Source: an uncultured Selenomonadales bacterium (GTDB lineage Bacteria > Bacillota_C > Negativicutes > Selenomonadales > Selenomonadaceae). Taken from it: a stretch of 5,858 nucleotides of DNA. A program made the translations under genes and the position numbers. How positions within the stretch are numbered: the stretch's first letter is position 1; every line of letters begins with the position of its first letter. The DNA lies in NCBI GenBank assembly GCA_937907035.1, contig CALCTX010000170.1, forward strand, positions 1 to 5,858. Reading direction: 5' to 3'. Shown in pieces: positions 1-5,442 of this stretch. Under the pieces are notes generated by a model, which was not told where the DNA came from, made no database searches, and saw nothing but the letters and a program-made list of their open reading frames with translations.

Positions 1-116
1 TCGCAGCGGCGTCAGCATTCTTTATTCTGATGTCCTGGCAGTATAATGCGCTTCTCAGCGGGGAGGCCACTGCCAAAACCATGGGTGTCCATGTGGATCG
101 GCTGCGCTTTTTCTGA
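1..116 (+). pseudogene. C-terminal part of a FecCD-family ABC transporter permease, cut off
   Basis: The frame starting at base 3 is open to a TGA at 114-116 and gives 37 residues. They contain the segment WQYNALLSGEATAKTMGV followed by HVDRLRFF. This matches the late-middle part of FecCD permeases (iron-siderophore, heme or cobalamin importers), where a W-x-Y/L-N-x-L-x-L-G-E-x-x-A-x-x-L-G-V-x-V-x-R-L-R stretch lies between membrane helices. In intact members the R-L-R-x-x motif is followed by roughly 100 more residues with further helices. Here a stop follows at once and the DNA passes into an antisense radical SAM gene, so the reading frame is broken at the join. The 5' part lies outside the window. 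GC content (about 55% over the first 110 bases) is higher than in the adjoining radical SAM gene (roughly 45%). The family is recognised from memory of the motif; the transported ligand cannot be told. Confidence 0.65.
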
Positions 117-488
117 TGTTATCAATGTCCCATTAGTTGAAACTGTCGGACGGACTCCTTTTTGCACTGCATATTCCGCTAAAGCGAAAAAATCTTGACG
201 CAACAATGGTTCTCCGCCTGAAAACAGCAATGCCGGGACCTTAAATTCGGCCAGATCATCTATAAACTTTTTTGCTTCCTCTGTTGTCAGTTCATTGCCA
301 TAAACACAATTATCGGAATCCATATAACAATGGCGGCAATGCAGATTACAGGTCCGTGTTGAATTCCAGACAACGATCGGGCCCCGCCCTTCCGATACCC
401 CGTTTACAGTCAGATGTGCCGTTTTATTATAACGATATTCATCCCCGGTATAATTATCATCAAAAAGCAATTTGCTTATACTTATCAT
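12..488 (-). CDS. nirJ1: NirJ1-like radical SAM protein, 3' end lost and replaced by unrelated sequence
   Basis: Residues 1-129 are a clear radical SAM N-terminus. C47-x3-C51-x2-C54 would ligate the 4Fe-4S cluster that cleaves S-adenosylmethionine, S90-G-G-E-P94 is the SAM-binding GGE-type motif, and STNGTLIT (117-124) is the next conserved strand. The opening (MISISKLLFDDNYTGDEYRY) and VVWNSTRTCNLHCRHCY resemble NirJ1/AhbC-type proteins of heme d1 or siroheme-branch tetrapyrrole synthesis in anaerobes; the exact substrate is uncertain. Such proteins are usually near 390 residues. After residue about 129 similarity ends, and the last 29 codons are simply the antisense of the FecCD fragment, ending at a chance TGA. 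Start ATG at 486-488; a GAGG Shine-Dalgarno at 494-497 lies 5 nt upstream. The T-tract of the tRNA terminator lies only 11 nt before the start, so this gene has no promoter of its own in view. The product as it stands would lack most of the barrel and is presumably non-functional. Confidence 0.8.
   Translation of the reverse strand: MISISKLLFDDNYTGDEYRYNKTAHLTVNGVSEGRGPIVVWNSTRTCNLHCRHCYMDSDNCVYGNELTTEEAKKFIDDLAEFKVPALLFSGGEPLLRQDFFALAEYAVQKGVRPTVSTNGTLITSEKAQPIHMDTHGFGSGLPAEKRIILPGHQNKEC
102..116. other. Breakpoint joining FecCD permease and radical SAM gene
   Basis: The plus strand reads as the permease (L-R-F-F) up to about base 113. The minus strand reads as the radical SAM protein (S-E-K-A-Q) down to about base 102. 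The bases CTGCGCTTTTTCTG fit both proteins, so the exact crossover lies somewhere inside them. This is what a join at short shared sequence (up to about 14 bp) would look like. Whether it is a genomic deletion or inversion, or a chimera from amplification or assembly, cannot be told from one sequence. Confidence 0.6.
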
Positions 489-499
489 CGCAACCTCAC

Positions 500-535
500 A
501 AAAAAAGCACTGCCTTCGCTTGAAGTGCAGTGCCT
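500..535 (-). terminator. Intrinsic terminator after tRNA-Arg
   Basis: On the minus strand GCACTGC (527-533) pairs perfectly with GCAGTGC (507-513). Inside it CTTC/GAAG (522-525 with 514-517) extends the stem across a single bulged A and closes a 4-nt loop. Seven T residues (500-506) follow directly. This is a strong rho-independent terminator in the minus direction only; the plus strand has no T-run after the hairpin. It ends the tRNA transcript and probably any read-through from the yqeB-like operon. Confidence 0.9.
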
Positions 536-545
536 GTTTACTAAA

Positions 546-623
546 TGGTGACCCAGGAGGGACTCGAACCCCCGACCCTTTGATTCGTAGTCAAATACTC
601 TAATCCAACTGAGCTACTGGGCC
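546..623 (-). tRNA. tRNA-Arg (anticodon ACG)
   Basis: A full cloverleaf can be drawn on the minus strand. The acceptor stem GGCCCAG pairs with CTGGGTC (one G-T pair), the D stem is GCTC/GAGT, and the anticodon stem is TTTGA/TCAAA around loop CTACGAA. The variable loop is GGGTC, and the T arm is GGGGG/CCCTC with loop TTCGAGT. The discriminator is A and CCA is encoded (546-548). The anticodon ACG is at 586-588, which after deamination of A34 to inosine reads CGU, CGC and CGA arginine codons; this is the usual bacterial tRNA-Arg(ICG). The length is 78 nt. It has its own promoter (645-673) and terminator (500-535). Confidence 0.97.
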
Positions 624-644
624 ATTTGCTAATCAACAGACATT

Positions 645-673
645 ATAATAACACACCCCACCAAGCGTGTCAA
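645..673 (-). promoter_or_regulatory. Sigma-A promoter of tRNA-Arg
   Basis: On the minus strand TTGACA (668-673, perfect -35) is followed after 17 nt by TATTAT (645-650, 5 of 6 matches to -10). The predicted start of transcription is near 638, about 15 nt before the mature tRNA 5' end. The -35 box lies one base past the stop codon of the yqeB-like gene (TAA, 675-677). The tRNA can therefore be made independently of the operon although it lies directly behind it. No intrinsic terminator separates the two. Confidence 0.8.
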
Positions 674-674
674 A

Positions 675-1490
675 TTATTTTTTCAATCCCCGTTCAAAAA
701 CCATTATCGCTTCCAAAACCGAACCGGAAACGCAACGAGCTCTGTCGGAAATATGGAAACAATTTTCTGCTTCAGAACGCGGATCGACCTCAGCCACTCT
801 CATCCCCGGCTGCACCCGGCAGCCATCATGGATCACTCCCCGCAAAACTCCGTCAAGCGGTGAAACAACCTCAACATATTTGCAGTCATCGGTAAAAATT
901 TCAGCAATAACATCCCCCTTTTTAACCAATGAAGATATTATCCTCTTACCTTCGATAATCCCGGCAGCCGGTGATGTTATCAAGTGTTCCATACCATCAA
1001 CTATCGCCATGACAAGCCCCGTTGGTTTTTTGGACCGTCCTTTATAGATCAATCGTCCGAGATCATGTCCTCGCAAGGTCTCAATTACACAATCTACATC
1101 CTGCCCGGCACTGAATCCCGCACCTAAACTTATCGTATATAATGCTCCGGGAATCGGTTCCCGCTGAACTTCACTTTTCAGTGCATCAACGACAATAAAT
1201 TTTCTTAACAGCCGTGGCAAATAACGACCGATCGGATCGACCAGCATCGTCAGCCGGCCATTTTTTATAAACAACTCCGCTTCTTTTATATTTGAGGCAC
1301 AATAACAATCAATCCGCTCAACTGTCTTTATGCCCTTATATACTGCCTCAGAAAAAGCAACCTCACGCCGGATAGCTGCCGGTCTGGCTTGTTCAAGCAT
1401 CAACACATCATATCCTACCCGATACAAACGATGAGCAATGGCTGAGGCAAATGAGCCTCCGCCCCGAATGACGATCAACGGTTTCTTCAA
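675..1490 (-). CDS. yqeB: YqeB-family protein of selenium-dependent molybdenum hydroxylase systems (EF2563-like)
   Basis: The 271-residue product matches the YqeB/EF2563 family, found beside or co-occurring with selenium-dependent molybdenum hydroxylases (xanthine dehydrogenase-like enzymes); its biochemical role is not established. Visible family marks: N-terminal VIRGGGSFASAIAHRL (7-22, usually KGAGDLATG), ARPAAIRREVAFSEAVY, LGAGFSAGQDVDCVIETLRGHDLGR (122-146), a lipoyl/barrel-like segment with SPAAGII and PLDGVLRGVIHDG, and C-terminal ISDRARCVSGSVLEAI (247-262). The length is normal and nothing looks broken. The GAGDLATG motif is altered to GGGSFASA. Start choice: TTG at 1488-1490 has an AAAGGA Shine-Dalgarno 9 nt upstream and puts the start right before the conserved domain. 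An ATG at 1497-1499 abuts that same motif with no spacer, and a GTG at 1518-1520 has no visible ribosome site. It is the last protein gene of the run, 37 nt after ftsW. No hydroxylase, selD or molybdopterin genes are in the window, so its partners must be elsewhere. Confidence 0.85.
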   Translation of the reverse strand: MKKPLIVIRGGGSFASAIAHRLYRVGYDVLMLEQARPAAIRREVAFSEAVYKGIKTVERIDCYCASNIKEAELFIKNGRLTMLVDPIGRYLPRLLRKFIVVDALKSEVQREPIPGALYTISLGAGFSAGQDVDCVIETLRGHDLGRLIYKGRSKKPTGLVMAIVDGMEHLITSPAAGIIEGKRIISSLVKKGDVIAEIFTDDCKYVEVVSPLDGVLRGVIHDGCRVQPGMRVAEVDPRSEAENCFHISDRARCVSGSVLEAIMVFERGLKK

Positions 1491-1499
1491 CGATACCAT

Positions 1500-1505
1500 T
1501 CCTTT
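1500..1505 (-). promoter_or_regulatory. Ribosome binding site deciding the TTG start of the yqeB-like gene
   Basis: AAAGGA on the minus strand is 9 nt from the TTG at 1488-1490, a normal spacing. It directly touches the alternative ATG at 1497-1499, which is too close to use it. This favours the 271-residue product over versions 3 or 10 residues longer. Confidence 0.55.
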
Positions 1506-1527
1506 CTTTTCGTGAGTCACTGCTGAG

Positions 1528-2691
1528 TTATTTTACTCTTCTCAATCGAGGATATTTCCCCAACGGCTTGGATGCAGCAGCCACCACCTGCACCCTTGGC
1601 TGACTTAAACGATCAATACTGATCAGAATCCCGATACACATAAGTGTCATAATAAGCGATGTGCCGCCGTAACTGATAAACGGCAACGGCACCCCGACCA
1701 CCGGAAACCAACCGCTGACCATAAGCAGATTAAGCACTGCCTGTCCCGAGATCATAAACGTGATCCCCGCTGCCAAATATTGTCCAAAAGCGTCTTTAGC
1801 CCGATTTGCTATTCTTACCCCATACAAAGTAAATGCGGCAAATAAAAGAAAAATTATCAACGCCAAAATAAAACCATTTTCCTGGCAAAAGACAGCAAAT
1901 GCAAAATCTGTATGAGCTTCCGGCAAATATTGGTATTTGCTGACCCCCATTCCCAGTCCTACTCCCCAAAATCCGCCGGAGCCGATAGCAGCCATAGATT
2001 GCACTACCTGATAACCACTATCTTTTATATCCGCCCAAGGATTAAGCATTGACATTACCCGGGCCAACCGGTAGGGCTGAAGAATACAAATCCCGATTCC
2101 ACCCACCAACACGCTAATAATTATATACGCTTTATGTTTTGCCGCCATCGTCGAAATCAGCATCATAATGACCGGAACCCCTAATATAATAACTGCTGTC
2201 GTTCCGTCCGGTTCTCTTTCCACCAATAAAAACATTACTAAAATCATTAATATCTGGGGATGAATAAGTGCTACAATACGTTGCTTCTTAGCACAAAACG
2301 AAAGATATGATGCCTCAAGTATGATCGCGGTCAATTTGGCCAATTCAGACGGCTGAAACTGAAGGCTCCCGAACTGCAGCCATCGTCTGGCCCCATTGAT
2401 AACCGGTCCCATGAAAAATACTGCCACCAGTGATAATATAACAAAAACGAGCAACGGTCCCGATAAAAACTGCCACCAGTGATAATCAATACAGACTGCC
2501 ACGATCATTCCGATAAGGCCAACAACTACTGCTACACCATGACGTTGGATAAAGAAATATGGTGTATTAAAATTCGTCTCAGCCAAAACAAAACTGGAAC
2601 TGAAAACATTTACCGTTCCAGCTATTAGTAACAACAACACAATGCCCAATAAGGCTTCCCGATCATTTGTCCAAAACCGCCTGTCTCCCAT
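1528..2691 (-). CDS. ftsW: FtsW/RodA/SpoVE-family SEDS peptidoglycan glycosyltransferase
   Basis: The 387-residue integral membrane protein polymerises lipid II into glycan strands together with a class B penicillin-binding protein; FtsW acts at the septum and RodA in the lateral wall. About ten membrane helices are visible. SEDS signatures in order: INGARRWLQFGSLQFQPSELAKL (98-120), EPDGTTA (160-166), LNPW-x-D-x4-GYQ-x2-QS (216-232), AIGSGG-x2-G-x-GLG, YLPEAHTDFAFAV (255-267) with the catalytic Asp at 262, and VPLPFISYGGTS (334-345). The N-terminal SSSFVLAETNFNTPYFFIQRH pattern is more FtsW/SpoVE-like than RodA-like, but no division genes lie nearby to settle it. The start ATG at 2689-2691 follows a near-perfect AGGAGGT (2698-2704) by 6 nt. 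A TTG 33 bases further upstream gives a longer frame but has no ribosome site and would overlap the end of trmB. The gap to trmB is 29 nt. An 18-bp sequence is repeated inside the gene in two different frames (see the repeat entry), yet the protein length and motifs are normal. Confidence 0.9.
   Translation of the reverse strand: MGDRRFWTNDREALLGIVLLLLIAGTVNVFSSSFVLAETNFNTPYFFIQRHGVAVVVGLIGMIVAVCIDYHWWQFLSGPLLVFVILSLVAVFFMGPVINGARRWLQFGSLQFQPSELAKLTAIILEASYLSFCAKKQRIVALIHPQILMILVMFLLVEREPDGTTAVIILGVPVIMMLISTMAAKHKAYIIISVLVGGIGICILQPYRLARVMSMLNPWADIKDSGYQVVQSMAAIGSGGFWGVGLGMGVSKYQYLPEAHTDFAFAVFCQENGFILALIIFLLFAAFTLYGVRIANRAKDAFGQYLAAGITFMISGQAVLNLLMVSGWFPVVGVPLPFISYGGTSLIMTLMCIGILISIDRLSQPRVQVVAAASKPLGKYPRLRRVK
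2404..2486. repeat. Out-of-frame internal direct repeat within ftsW
   Basis: Two copies: 2404-2437 and 2455-2486. Each starts with CGGTCCC, has an A-rich middle of 9 or 7 nt, and ends with the identical 18-mer ACTGCCACCAGTGATAAT (2420-2437 and 2469-2486). The 18-mers are 49 bp apart, which is not a multiple of three. One copy is therefore read on the minus strand as L-S-L-V-A-V and the other as Y-H-W-W-Q-F. Both fall in the second-to-third helix region before the NGARRW motif. Confidence 0.85.
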
Positions 2692-2697
2692 TGCTCC

Positions 2698-2704
2698 ACC
2701 TCCT
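2698..2704 (-). promoter_or_regulatory. Ribosome binding site deciding the ftsW start
   Basis: AGGAGGT on the minus strand lies 6 nt before the ATG at 2689-2691. It falls inside the longer TTG-initiated reading frame, which argues that translation begins at the ATG. Confidence 0.8.
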
Positions 2705-2720
2705 GTCTTTCCCTCGCTTA

Positions 2721-3371
2721 TCAAGGAAAGCAGATTTCGCAGCGGTTTATCTTTTCTCCGAAACGACTGAATTTCTGCTCATATTCCGTTTGAATATTAT
2801 CCTCCGGTTCTTCGGCATGAAGATCAAACGATATATTGCTTACCTTGAGGTTCAATGCCGCAAACTCCTCCAAAGAAAAATCAAACAATGGCCGATTATC
2901 GGTTTTAAAACAAATTTTTCCACCCGGTTGCAAAAGCCGGCCATATTTTTCCAAAAACGACCGATGTGTCAAGCGTCTTTTAGCATGACGGGCCTTCGGC
3001 CAGGGATCGCAAAAATTGATATAAAATCCGGCTACTTCCCCCGGGGCAAAAATCTCTTCCAAATTATTGATATCAAATACCAGCAACCGCACATTTGTCA
3101 GCTGTTGTTCACGAACTTTTTGTGCCGCCTTATACAGTACATCCTGTTGTGCTTCAATGCCGATAAAATTATTTTCCGGCTGACGAGCCGCTAATGTACT
3201 GATAAATGTTCCCTTTCCGGTTCCCAACTCCACAAACAACGGTGCCTGCCGTTTAAAAATCTCTCCCCAATGACCATGCTCGGTTTCTCCGGCCGGTCTG
3301 TCCTTTGGAAATACAAAATCATCAAAATCATGGATTGCTTCATCGATCCACGGTTTTTTCCTTAATCGCAA
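2721..3371 (-). CDS. trmB: tRNA (guanine-N7-)-methyltransferase TrmB
   Basis: The 216-residue, single-domain class I methyltransferase uses S-adenosylmethionine to make 7-methylguanosine at position 46 of the tRNA variable loop; it is a soluble cytoplasmic enzyme. Motifs: VELGTGKGTFI (47-57, SAM-binding motif I with E48), FIGIEAQQ (69-76, E73 for the ribose), VFDINNLEEIF (98-108, D100), the family signature FCDPWPKARHAKRRLTHRSF (120-139) with the catalytic-site Asp at 122, FKTDN (155-159), and TEYEQKF (195-201) near the C-terminus. Length is typical for TrmB. The usual PDPW is CDPW here (Cys121 in place of Pro), otherwise the site looks intact. Start: TTG at 3369-3371, 8 nt after AAAGGAG (3380-3386). 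That ribosome site overlaps the stop codon of the preceding regulator gene (TAA, 3385-3387), which suggests translational coupling. It is followed after 29 nt by ftsW. Confidence 0.95.
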   Translation of the reverse strand: MRLRKKPWIDEAIHDFDDFVFPKDRPAGETEHGHWGEIFKRQAPLFVELGTGKGTFISTLAARQPENNFIGIEAQQDVLYKAAQKVREQQLTNVRLLVFDINNLEEIFAPGEVAGFYINFCDPWPKARHAKRRLTHRSFLEKYGRLLQPGGKICFKTDNRPLFDFSLEEFAALNLKVSNISFDLHAEEPEDNIQTEYEQKFSRFGEKINRCEICFP

Positions 3372-3379
3372 AACTAACT

Positions 3380-3386
3380 CTCCTTT
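3380..3386 (-). promoter_or_regulatory. Ribosome binding site of trmB overlapping the regulator stop codon
   Basis: AAAGGAG on the minus strand shares two A residues with the TAA that ends the upstream gene and lies 8 nt before the TTG start of trmB. Ribosomes finishing the regulator would sit directly on this site, which supports coupling of the two genes. Confidence 0.7.
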
Positions 3387-5295
3387 AATTTTTTTCCAAT
3401 CCGTATTTCTTCAAATACCGATACAATGTTACCCGGCTGACATTTAACAGATTTGCCAGACGGCTGACATTGCCTCCGGCTGCCTGCCAGGCTTTCACAA
3501 AGACCTCTCGGTCTTCTTTCCATTTGTTATCAGGCTTTATGTCTCCCATAAGATTGATATCTTCCGGTTTTATCACATTGCCTTTTGTATTAAAGAATGC
3601 ATATTCAATAACACTTTGCAACTGCTTGATATTCCCCGGCCAATCATAATCACAAAGCACCTTGTATGTTTCAGAGAGCAACGTCTTTTGCTTCATCTGA
3701 TGCTGCTGGGCCAACTCGGAAATAATATGTTCCACCAAACGGGGAATATCTTCCCGACGGCTGCGAAGAGCCGGCACTCTGATTATACTGCGGGAAACGA
3801 CCTCATACAGGTTCTTATCAAATATCCCCCGTTCAGTAAGGCGTTTCAAATCGCTGTCACAAGCAGCGATTATCCTTACATTTATCGGCCGTTCCACGGT
3901 CTCATTTACCCGACGGGAAAATCCCTGCTTCAAGAATTGTGCCAATGATGCCGCGATCGTCTTAGGCAGCTTTTCAATCTCATCCATAAACAGAGTACCG
4001 CCTGACGCCAATTCCAACCGGCCAGGATGACTTACTTCACTGTCAACCGCAATTCCGAACAATTCCTGTTCCAATAATTCCGGAGTTGCATCACCACACC
4101 GCAAAGTAATAAGCGGTCCTGCCGCCCTGGCACTTTCCTGATGGATACCATGTGCCATTCGCTGTTTTCCTGTACCTGCTTCACCCTGGATCAAAATATG
4201 ATGCTTATTACGGGCAACTCTGGCCGCTTTATCTTTGACAACTGAAAAAGTAGAACCCTGTCCGACCATCGAATTCAAACTGTACTTTGCTGTATAACCA
4301 GCCGCATGCGCCACCAATGTCCGCAAATCTTCTATCGGCATAGAAACAGCTACTACACTTGAAACCGCCTGATCCATATCACGTTCCAGCGGAACTACCG
4401 TTGTGATATCTTCATAGGTTTTGGCCTGCGTTATCCATGTTACTTCTTTGTTATAAGATGGTACCCCGCTAAAGCCTTTATATATCGGAGTATGCCGATA
4501 ATTAAGGACAACATCGTTAAGATTTGCCGTCCGGTCATTATCCTTTGAGACTCCGATCCCTTCCAAACGTGTCAAGCCAAGCTTATTAGCATAAGCAACA
4601 TCTCCGCCCGGCATTACATGATAAACAGCAAACGGGGTTGCATCAAGGATTGCTTCCTGTGCTTTGATCCGCAACGAAAGTTCCAAGCACTTTTCCAAAG
4701 AATGCTTCAAAGTAAGCAACATTGCGATCACTGCATCCTGCGGCATAGAAGATTTTTCCATTGCAACCAAAGTTATTATATAACTGAATTCTCCGTTTAA
4801 AAATACCGGTGCCGAACAAGCATCCCCATTTTGACACTCCCGAATCCACATCTCCGGACCAAACAACCAAAATGGAACCTGATGCTCATGGGCAATGCTG
4901 ATGCTGGAAGTCCCGACCTCTTCAATTCCTACCCGTACTCCCTCTATTTCACCCGGAGTCATTTGATAAAACGGCTGGGAATAACTTTTCAAAACGACAC
5001 AATCAACATCAACTAACAATAATGATAAATTATATTTCTGGAAAAACTCCCTGACTTCGGCGACACTCTCATCTAAACAATCTATTGCTGTCCGATGCTT
5101 TGCCTGTAAGCAGCGAAAATCTTCGTCCGACAAATGATTGCTTGTATTTAATGTACCAACCGGCACTCCAAGCGCATAACTCTTTTTCCATGAATCAGCA
5201 ACCCAGGGATGGACATTCGGATCAATTCCTTGCCCATTGATAAATTTCTCATAGTAATTTTCAAGTTTTTCCCGGCTACGTTGTTCGCGAATCAT
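3385..5295 (-). CDS. AcoR-like GAF-PAS-AAA-Fis regulator with a degenerate sigma-54 activator domain
   Basis: The 636-residue protein is laid out like AcoR-type enhancer-binding proteins. A GAF-like sensor (about 70-205) includes G-V-R-V-G-I-E-E-V-G-T-S-S-I, W-L-F-G-P-E and C160-S-A-P. A PAS-like domain (about 210-320) begins K-A-Q-E-A-I-L-D-A-T-P. The AAA+ domain is about 340-585 and a Fis-type helix-turn-helix is about 598-634 (GGNVSRLANLLNVSRVTLYRYL). Walker A GEAGTGK (371-377) and Walker B GTLFMDEI (433-440) are present. The GAFTGA loop that contacts sigma-54 is absent: only nine residues (IAVDSEVSH) lie between ELFG (411-414) and PGRLELA (424-430), against about thirteen normally. The switch Asn is Arg399, sensor I T-N is C479-D480, both arginine fingers (F-R-x-D-L-Y-x-R) are replaced by Asp493 and Val499, and the sensor II Arg is Lys557. 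Start ATG at 5293-5295, 6 nt after AGGAGG (5302-5307). It heads the trmB-ftsW-yqeB run. The signal sensed and the targets are unknown. Confidence 0.88.
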   Translation of the reverse strand: MIREQRSREKLENYYEKFINGQGIDPNVHPWVADSWKKSYALGVPVGTLNTSNHLSDEDFRCLQAKHRTAIDCLDESVAEVREFFQKYNLSLLLVDVDCVVLKSYSQPFYQMTPGEIEGVRVGIEEVGTSSISIAHEHQVPFWLFGPEMWIRECQNGDACSAPVFLNGEFSYIITLVAMEKSSMPQDAVIAMLLTLKHSLEKCLELSLRIKAQEAILDATPFAVYHVMPGGDVAYANKLGLTRLEGIGVSKDNDRTANLNDVVLNYRHTPIYKGFSGVPSYNKEVTWITQAKTYEDITTVVPLERDMDQAVSSVVAVSMPIEDLRTLVAHAAGYTAKYSLNSMVGQGSTFSVVKDKAARVARNKHHILIQGEAGTGKQRMAHGIHQESARAAGPLITLRCGDATPELLEQELFGIAVDSEVSHPGRLELASGGTLFMDEIEKLPKTIAASLAQFLKQGFSRRVNETVERPINVRIIAACDSDLKRLTERGIFDKNLYEVVSRSIIRVPALRSRREDIPRLVEHIISELAQQHQMKQKTLLSETYKVLCDYDWPGNIKQLQSVIEYAFFNTKGNVIKPEDINLMGDIKPDNKWKEDREVFVKAWQAAGGNVSRLANLLNVSRVTLYRYLKKYGLEKN

Positions 5296-5360
5296 ATATA
5301 TCCTCCTATATTGCGTAGTGGTTTACAACTTTACTTTTAAGTCGATATTATCACCCTTTT

Positions 5361-5389
5361 ATTGTATCAACACTTTACACTTTCATCAA
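5361..5389 (-). promoter_or_regulatory. Predicted sigma-A promoter of the regulator-trmB-ftsW-yqeB operon
   Basis: On the minus strand TTGATG (5384-5389) and TACAAT (5361-5366) are separated by 17 nt, each matching the consensus at 4-5 of 6 bases. The transcript would start near 5354, giving a leader of about 60 nt before the ATG at 5295. The spacer consists largely of a tandem 7-bp repeat (5370-5383). No sigma-54 type GG-N10-GC element is seen here. Confidence 0.65.
5370..5383. repeat. Tandem ACACTTT repeat in the operon promoter spacer
   Basis: ACACTTT occurs twice head to tail (5370-5376, 5377-5383), filling most of the region between the predicted -35 and -10 boxes. A close relative, TCACTTT, is at 5412-5418. 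The first copy also completes TGTA-N9-TACA (5363-5379), an inverted pair that overlaps the -10 box. A protein bound here would block the promoter, so an operator is possible, though only inferred. Confidence 0.45.
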
Positions 5390-5390
5390 T

Positions 5391-5404
5391 AATTATTCAT
5401 AATT
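5391..5404. promoter_or_regulatory. Palindrome abutting the -35 box (candidate operator)
   Basis: AATTAT-TC-ATAATT is a perfect 6-2-6 inverted repeat located immediately upstream of the -35 element of the leftward promoter. It is AT-rich, so chance is a real alternative. Confidence 0.35.
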
Positions 5405-5409
5405 TCTTT

Positions 5410-5424
5410 TGTCACTTTGTAACA
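5410..5424. promoter_or_regulatory. Imperfect palindrome TGTCAC-TTT-GTAACA (candidate operator)
   Basis: The arms TGTCAC and GTAACA pair at 5 of 6 positions around a 3-nt centre. TGT/ACA-ended palindromes are common targets of Fis-type and related helix-turn-helix regulators. The site lies between the two divergent promoters. Confidence 0.4.
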
Positions 5425-5442
5425 TTTTTCAATATTTACCAG

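Noticed and set aside
546..623. tRNA-Arg as an integration (att) site for a mobile element
   Set aside because: No integrase gene and no repeated tRNA 3' end were seen in the window; the nearby broken genes are joined about 430 bp away from the tRNA.
640..672. Possible terminator after the yqeB-like gene (ACAC...GTGT pairing)
   Set aside because: The stem is weak, lacks a T-run and coincides with a consensus promoter for the tRNA.
626..1047. Overlapping plus-strand open frames antisense to the yqeB-like gene
   Set aside because: The minus-strand product has full-length YqeB-family motifs. The plus-strand translations are Ser/Pro/Thr-rich without recognisable domains or ribosome sites.
2667..3194. 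Open plus-strand frame of 175 codons
   Set aside because: It lies antisense over the end of trmB and the start of ftsW, both of which have clear family motifs. It has no ribosome site and its translation looks like low-complexity antisense.
4643..4870. Second minus-strand frame of 75 codons inside the regulator gene
   Set aside because: It is a shifted frame within the GAF domain coding region. The main frame is continuous and conserved through it, so there is no frameshift.
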